Shown piece after piece: positions 60,013 to 64,000 of a stretch of DNA of 64,000 bases. Within the stretch, counting starts at the first letter, position 1, and the number at the start of each line of letters is the position of its first letter. The stretch covers positions 906,001 to 970,000 of the forward strand of contig BLAL01000165.1 of NCBI GenBank assembly GCA_015698045.1, in the 5' to 3' direction. The notes beneath the pieces were generated by a model. The model was not told where the DNA came from, did not search any database, and worked only from the letters and a program-made list of their open reading frames with translations. The position numbers were made by a program, and so were the translations under genes. The stretch is from Rhizophagus clarus. Its lineage: Eukaryota; Glomeromycota; Glomeromycetes; Glomerales; Glomeraceae.

Positions 60013-60640
60013 TGCAGGTATAGAAATATTTGTTTATTAATACTAATTATTTTCGTTTTTTTTTACCTCTTTGTTACTTTGTATCGTAATACTAACAATA
60101 ATATCCATGTTTCCTTTATTCCTTTTTACTTGTACTTTAATACTAACGATACTAACAATACTAACAACATGTTTATTTTTTCCTTTCTCTTTATTTCTTT
60201 ATTCTCTTTGCAGGTATAGAAATATTTATTTATTAATACTAATTATTTTAATATTAACGCGTTTTTTTTTACCTCTTTGTTACTTTGTATCGTAATACTA
60301 ACAATAATATCCATGTTTCCTTTATTCCTTTTTACTTGTACTTTAATACTAACGATACTAACAATACTAACAACATGTTTTTTTTTCCTTTCTCTTTATT
60401 TCTTTATTCTTTTGTTCAATTACTTTGCAGGTATAGAAATATTTATTTATTAATACTAATTATTTTAATATTAACGCGTTTTTTTTTACCTCTTTGTTAC
60501 TTTATGTCGTAATACTAACAATACTATCTACGTTTCCTTTATTCCTTTTTACTTGTACTTTAATACTAACGATAATATCCATGTTTCTTTTACTCCTTTT
60601 ACTGTTTCTTTAACTCTTTTTACCTTAATACTAACAATAC
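60013..60640. repeat. Three direct repeats of about 200-217 bp
   Basis: Units start GCAGGTATAGAAATATTT at 60013, 60210 and 60427 (spacings 197 and 217) and continue TATTAATACTAATTATTTTA, TTTTTACCTCTTTGTTACTT and CTAACGATACTAACAATACT. No coding sense; GCAG|GTA at the unit start resembles a splice junction but is probably chance. Confidence 0.85.
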
Positions 60641-60859
60641 TAACAATATTTCTTTTATCTTTATATCTAATACCAACGTTACTATAGCTGTTTCTCTTCT
60701 TTTTACATCTAATTGTATCGTTTCTCTTTCTTTTTTTACTTTTATATATTCTGTATATAGTAATAAATACTTGTAATTTTTATAATTTAATTCATATTAT
60801 ATCTAATAAAATATACATTATATAAACTTATAGTACAAAAATGAATTTTGAAACATTAC

Positions 60860-61264
60860 AAAATATTTATGTAAAATTACGAATCGTCAAAATATTTTAA
60901 AAAGTTGCGAAATATTACGCAATAAAATTACACAATATTACGAACCGTAAAATTACGAAACTTTGCATATCGTAATATTTCGAAATATTTTAAAAAGTTA
61001 CAAAATATTACGCTTACGCAAACTTGCGGCGGGTCTGGAAACTTACGAAATATTATGTAAAATTACGAAATATTGCGAATGCGTAAAATTACGGAATATT
61101 ACGAACCGTAAAATTACGAAACTTTGCATATCATAATATTTCGAAATATTTTAAAAAGTTACGAAATATTACTCTTCCGCAAACTTGCGGCGGGTCTGGA
61201 AACTTACGAAATATTACGATGCGTAATCTTGCGCAACTTTTCGCACTATAAAATTTCCTGATGA
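60860..61264. repeat. Terminal TTACG/CGTAA repeats, right end of element 2
   Basis: Dense AATATTTCGAAATATTTTAA, AAATTACGAA and GAAATATTACG motifs. A block ending GCGGCGGGTCTGGAAACTTA occurs twice 161 bp apart (GTCTGGA at 61033 and 61194). Motifs match those of the 50-bp array at the left end, so both ends carry the same candidate sites. Confidence 0.8.
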
Positions 61265-61265
61265 C

Positions 61266-61766
61266 TTAATAAAAGCAGAAAAGAATTATCCAATAACAGA
61301 TTTAGAATGTTTAGCGATAGTAAGAGGAATTGAACATTTCCATAAATTCTTAATTAGAAGGAAATTCAAGATTATAACAAATCATGTAGTACTAAAAGGA
61401 TTAATGAATACAAAGATTCCTAAGAGAAGAAGAGCTAGATGGGTAATAGAATTACAGCAATATGATTTTGAAATAATACATAGGAGTGGTAAAGAAAATA
61501 AGAACGCAAATGTCTTATTAAGATTAAGATATGGAAAAAATATAAATAGAGGAGAAATTTTATCAGAAAATGAGCAAGAAATTGAAATTGGGATAATTGA
61601 AATGGAAAATAAGCAATTGAGATATGTAAAGTACGATGATAAATGGCATAATAGTAAATATGTTAAAGGACAGAAATGGAAGGATGTCAAGAAATTTACA
61701 GTTAAAGAAGCAATATTGTTGAAACTAGGAAAAAAAACTAAAAAGGAATTATTGAAGAGATTATGA
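61266..61766 (+). pseudogene. Gypsy RNase H, second part, with linker
   Basis: Resumes after element 2 with LIKAEKNYPITDLECLAIVR, IEHFHKFLIRRKFKIIT, then TNHVVLKGL where TDH is usual (catalytic Asp replaced by Asn, GAT to AAT), and ARWVIELQQYDFEIIHRSGK. The DLECLA Glu is kept. The linker after GKENKNANVLLRL is Lys-rich and runs to TGA at 61764-61766; the same frame continues directly into the kinase-like domain. Confidence 0.85.
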
Positions 61767-62399
61767 TTGAAGAAAGAACCTCAAGTTATTATTATCGATA
61801 GAGTAAATGGTGTAGGAAAATCTACTGTAGTAGAAAATATAGTTAAAAATCTAAAACAAGAAGGGAAAAAGATAGTATTTAATAAATTTAAGAGATGAAG
61901 ACAAGATGATAAAAGATTTGAAAAACCAAATAAGAGATACGAATGGCTATTTAGGAAACAAGTAGTTGAAGAAATTAATAGGAGAATAATTGAATATAGG
62001 GACGAAGATATAATTATTTTAGACAAATCATCATATTGTGAATACTTTTATCAATAGACTAAAAGTTTCGATAGGGGATTAATTACACCTTATGGGAACC
62101 ATAAGATGAAAGAGGAAATATTTAAATATAAGGATATTATTGATAATGCAATAGTAGTATTTTTAGAAAATAATAGATGTTGGGAAAATTATATTGGAAG
62201 AGAAAATAAGAAAGGAGATGAAGGACACAAAACATCTTATAAAACATTAGACAAAGAATCATATAGAGAAATGGTGGAAAAGTTTCAAATAAATCAACAT
62301 TTATATGAGAATGTAGAAAAGTATAAAAAGGTTAAGATTGAAAACAACAAGGAGAGTTGGAAAAGAGTTTTAAAAGAAATTAAGAATTTGATAAAATGA
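61767..62399 (+). pseudogene. Thymidylate-kinase-like P-loop nucleotide kinase domain in the gypsy pol region
   Basis: About 210 codons in the same frame as RNase H, the usual length of thymidylate kinases. It opens with a hydrophobic strand (PQVIIIDR) and a Walker A loop, VNGVGKST at 61803-61826, followed by helix VVENIVKNLKQEGKKIVF. A second strand with IIILDKSSYCEYFYQ matches the D-R-S/T-x-Y motif of thymidylate and deoxynucleoside kinases (62007-62050). Then DIIDNAIVVFLENNRCWENY gives the 'P-D-l-v-i-l-L' strand, RENKKGDEGHKTSYKTL resembles the LID region, and a final helix pair (YREMVEKFQINQHLYENVEK) is typical of the family. The product would phosphorylate dTMP or a related nucleotide. 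Stops at 61896 and 62055, and Arg where Gly normally begins the P-loop, show decay. It ends ATGA, overlapping the integrase start. Confidence 0.75.
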
Positions 62400-63175
62400 A
62401 TGATCAAGATTACCAAAAGATTATAACAAACATCGATAAAGAGAAAAAATACATATTAAAAGATGACAAATTATATAGAGTAAATAAGGGTAAAGAGCGA
62501 TTAGTTATTAGGAGATATGAATTTGAAGGACTATTGTATATGATGCATTATCATGAACTATCAGAACATTTTGGAATTAATGCCACATACAAAAAGATTA
62601 AAGAAAAGTACTATTGGAAAAATATGTTTGAAGATATCAAAGTATATGTGAAAACATGTGATAGTTATCAAAGAAAAGGAAAACCAGACAAAAAGAATGA
62701 ACTATTCCTGATTAAAATAAAAAGAGAACCATTCTATCAGATTGGAATAGATTTTGTTGGACTTTTACTAGTAACAGAAAGAAAGAATAGATATATTATT
62801 GTAGCAATAAATTATTTTACAAAATGGCTAGAAGCAAGAGCAATTGAAAAGGATAATGCAGAAACAGTAGCAGAATTTATTTATGAGGAAATTATATGTA
62901 GACATGGATATCCGCAAAAAGTAATTAGCGATAGAGGATTACACTTTAATAATAAAACTATTGAAGAGTTAATGAAGAAATTTAATATTAGACATAAACT
63001 ATCAACAAGTTATCATTTACAAACTAATGGTTTAGTAAAAAGATTTAATAGAACATTATGTGAAGCATTAGCAAAACTTGGAGGAAATAATGAATGGGAT
63101 AAAAAGATGCACCAGTATTATTTGCATATAAAAATAGGAAACACAATTCAAGCAAAGTTAAACTGTTCAATTTAA
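62396..63175 (+). pseudogene. Gypsy integrase, N-terminal and catalytic part
   Basis: Zinc-binding region: MMHYHELSEHFGI gives the His pair; KTCDSYQRKG has one Cys, the second replaced by Tyr. The catalytic core has IGIDFVGLL (first Asp), TKWLEARAIE, ICRHGYPQKVISDRGLHF (second Asp), STSYHLQTNGLVKRFNRTL, where the catalytic Glu of the usual VERFNR is Lys, and YHP is YHL. The frame is -1 relative to the kinase-like domain and starts within its stop (ATGA). A one-base shift near 63140-63175 ends the frame with TAA; the sequence continues in another frame. It would insert cDNA into the genome, but this copy cannot. Confidence 0.88.
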
Positions 63176-63618
63176 CTTATAGAAGAGAGGTAAGATTACC
63201 AACAGATGAACCAAATAAAAAGAAAGATGAGTCAAGAATTGATCAATTATTAATAGAATTGCCAAACATGAAATTAAAGGCGAAAAGTAAAATTGAGGAA
63301 TCACAAAAGAAACAAAAGGATTATTATGATAAAAGGAACTCAAAAAGAGAAACCTACCAAATTAGAGATAAAGTTCTAAAATACAATGCAGCAAAAGAGA
63401 AACAATGGTCAGGAAAACTTGAAGAAAAATGGATTGGATCATATTACATACATGAAATATTAATGAATGGATTTTACAAAATTAAAGAATTAAATGGACG
63501 AGTCTTAAAGACACCAATTAATGGAAATTTATTAAAGAAATATTATGATCGAGAAAATTTTGAACCAATGGTCATAATTTGTAAGGACACAAATTTTTCA
63601 GAGGAGGATAGTTTGTAG
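63176..63618 (+). pseudogene. Gypsy integrase C-terminal part
   Basis: Continues the integrase in a new frame: EVRLPTDEPNKKKDE, ESQKKQKDYYDKRNSKRETY, IRDKVLKYNAAKEKQWSGKL and EEKWIGSYYIHEILMNGFYK, the conserved GPF/Y-like C-terminal module (GPY replaced by GSY), then NGRVLKTPINGNLLKKYY. TAG at 63616-63618. AGAGGAGGATAG just before the end is a plausible polypurine tract for plus-strand priming. Confidence 0.82.
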
Positions 63619-63620
63619 CA

Positions 63621-64000
63621 TGATAAAGACAGTGATAGAGACAATTTGATGGCAATATAATAGATAACATGATCATATGATAGTAATACAAAACACATGA
63701 TATAACTGGACAGTAATACAAGACACATGATATAACCGGACAATAGTACAAGACACATGATATAACCGGATAGTAATACAAGACATATGATATAACTGAA
63801 TAGTAATACAAGACATATAATATAACTGGATAGTAATACAATTATATCATTAGAAGGAGCTAGAAAGTATTGAAAAAGAGTAAAAAGTCTTGGCATTACG
63901 TTAATGGAAAAGATTAGAAAAGTCTAGAATAAAAGATAGAAATAGAACATAGAATAGTAAAAATAGGAATCAATTAGTTAATTAATAACTTTTAATAATA
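63621..64000 (+). repeat. 3' LTR of the gypsy element (partial, continues past window)
   Basis: Starts TGATAAAGACAGTGATAGAG and follows the 5' LTR (35500 onward) through the 30-bp tandem units (63688-63845), TTAGAAGGAGCTAGAAAGTA, and GGAATCAATTAGTTAATTAA to the window end. The number of 30-bp units and several bases differ from the 5' copy. Confidence 0.85.

Larger units (their letters stand above)
59470..61264. other. Right subterminal region of element 2
   Basis: No gene. In order: right arm of the internal inverted repeat (59560-59795), a T-rich stretch, the 200-bp direct repeats (60013-60640), an AT-rich spacer, and the TTACG/CGTAA-rich terminal repeats (60860-61264). Open frames at 60007-60512 are translations of the 200-bp repeats. 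Confidence 0.5.
51565..61265 (+). mobile_element. Plavaka-like DNA transposon 2, three genes, inserted in gypsy RNase H
   Basis: Terminal inverted repeats of about 45 bp: left GTCATCAGGAAATTTTATAG, right (reverse complement) GTCATCAGGAAATTTTATAG, then GCGAAAAnTTGCGnAAG on both. The core TCATCAGGAAATTTT is shared with element 1. It contains a Myb/SANT-like gene (53247-52624, -), transposase (56920-53976, -), an accessory gene (58070-59469, +), a 50-bp tandem array at the left end, and CGTAA/TTACG-rich repeats at the right end. It splits the retrotransposon between RNase H residues SLS and KAEKNYPITDLECLAIV, which proves insertion. The frames are far less damaged than in element 1, suggesting a younger copy. 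A target duplication could not be resolved (TTGA left, TTAA right). Confidence 0.88.
35500..64000 (+). mobile_element. Ty3/gypsy LTR retrotransposon carrying nested insertions (3' LTR cut by window end)
   Basis: Plus-strand order: 5' LTR (35500), long leader, Glu/Lys-rich Gag, capsid, two CCHC knuckles, aspartic protease, reverse transcriptase, RNase H, thymidylate-kinase-like domain, integrase, then the 3' LTR starting at 63621. RNase H/integrase after reverse transcriptase is the Ty3/gypsy order. Four later insertions split it: 37776-40473, 44070-47383, 48637-49742 and 51565-61265. Without them the element would be about 11 kb. Many in-frame stops and replaced catalytic residues show that this copy is dead. 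The two LTRs are clearly similar but differ at several sites, fitting an old insertion. Confidence 0.88.

Noticed and set aside
60007..60512. Three similar frames (about 70 codons each) with MLLCIVILTI-like peptides
   Set aside because: They read the 200-bp direct repeats in different frames, so they are not conserved proteins.
1..64000. tRNA or rRNA genes
   Set aside because: I found no cloverleaf with intact A and B boxes and no rRNA-like sequence by eye; a tRNAscan-SE run would be needed to exclude tRNAs.

Overview
The window looks like nuclear DNA of an arbuscular mycorrhizal fungus close to Rhizophagus (Glomeromycotina). It is very AT-rich with long A/T homopolymers, the genes have short GT..AG introns, and the host genes belong to families expanded in that group (BTB-BACK-TLDc, F-box with leucine-rich repeats, tyrosine-kinase-like kinases). 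This assignment is inference from gene content; no database was searched.

Positions 1-20059 are a host-gene block: the 5' end of an unknown gene (minus, running off the left edge), a mitochondrial carrier (696-2221, +), a BTB-BACK-TLDc protein (2906-4624, +), an F-box protein (6147-7921, -), an unrecognised 481-residue protein with two hydrophobic segments (8842-10750, -), a kinase (12537-14311, +), a class I SAM methyltransferase (14779-15782, +) and a divergent NmrA/isoflavone-reductase-like protein (16982-18410, -). Nearly all exon boundaries could be placed by following the reading frame across GT..AG introns.

From 20060 on, the window is layered transposable elements. (1) A hAT element (20068-22297) has 8-bp target duplications and a nearly complete transposase. 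(2) Plavaka-like DNA transposon 1 (24021-30850) has two divergent genes, both broken by stops. (3) A degraded DDE-like gene of an unnamed family lies on the minus strand (31110-34912). (4) A large Ty3/gypsy retrotransposon runs from its 5' LTR at 35500 to a 3' LTR that starts at 63621 and leaves the window. This retrotransposon has been split by at least four insertions: a non-autonomous hAT filled with a degenerate minisatellite (37776-40473), a hAT in gag (44070-47383), a LINE-like 3' fragment with a 16-bp target duplication (48637-49742), and a 9.7-kb Plavaka-like element 2 inside RNase H (51565-61265).

Two things stand out. First, the gypsy element carries a thymidylate-kinase-like P-loop domain of about 210 codons between RNase H and integrase, the position where some lentiviruses carry a dUTPase. 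Second, the two Plavaka-like elements share terminal inverted repeats, a zinc-finger transposase and a divergently transcribed second gene of unknown function. Each also has an array of short tandem repeats just inside one end (41-bp units in element 1, 50-bp units in element 2), and element 2 has an extra Myb/SANT-like gene. Together these look like a multi-gene transposition module of the CACTA (TnpA/TnpD) type.
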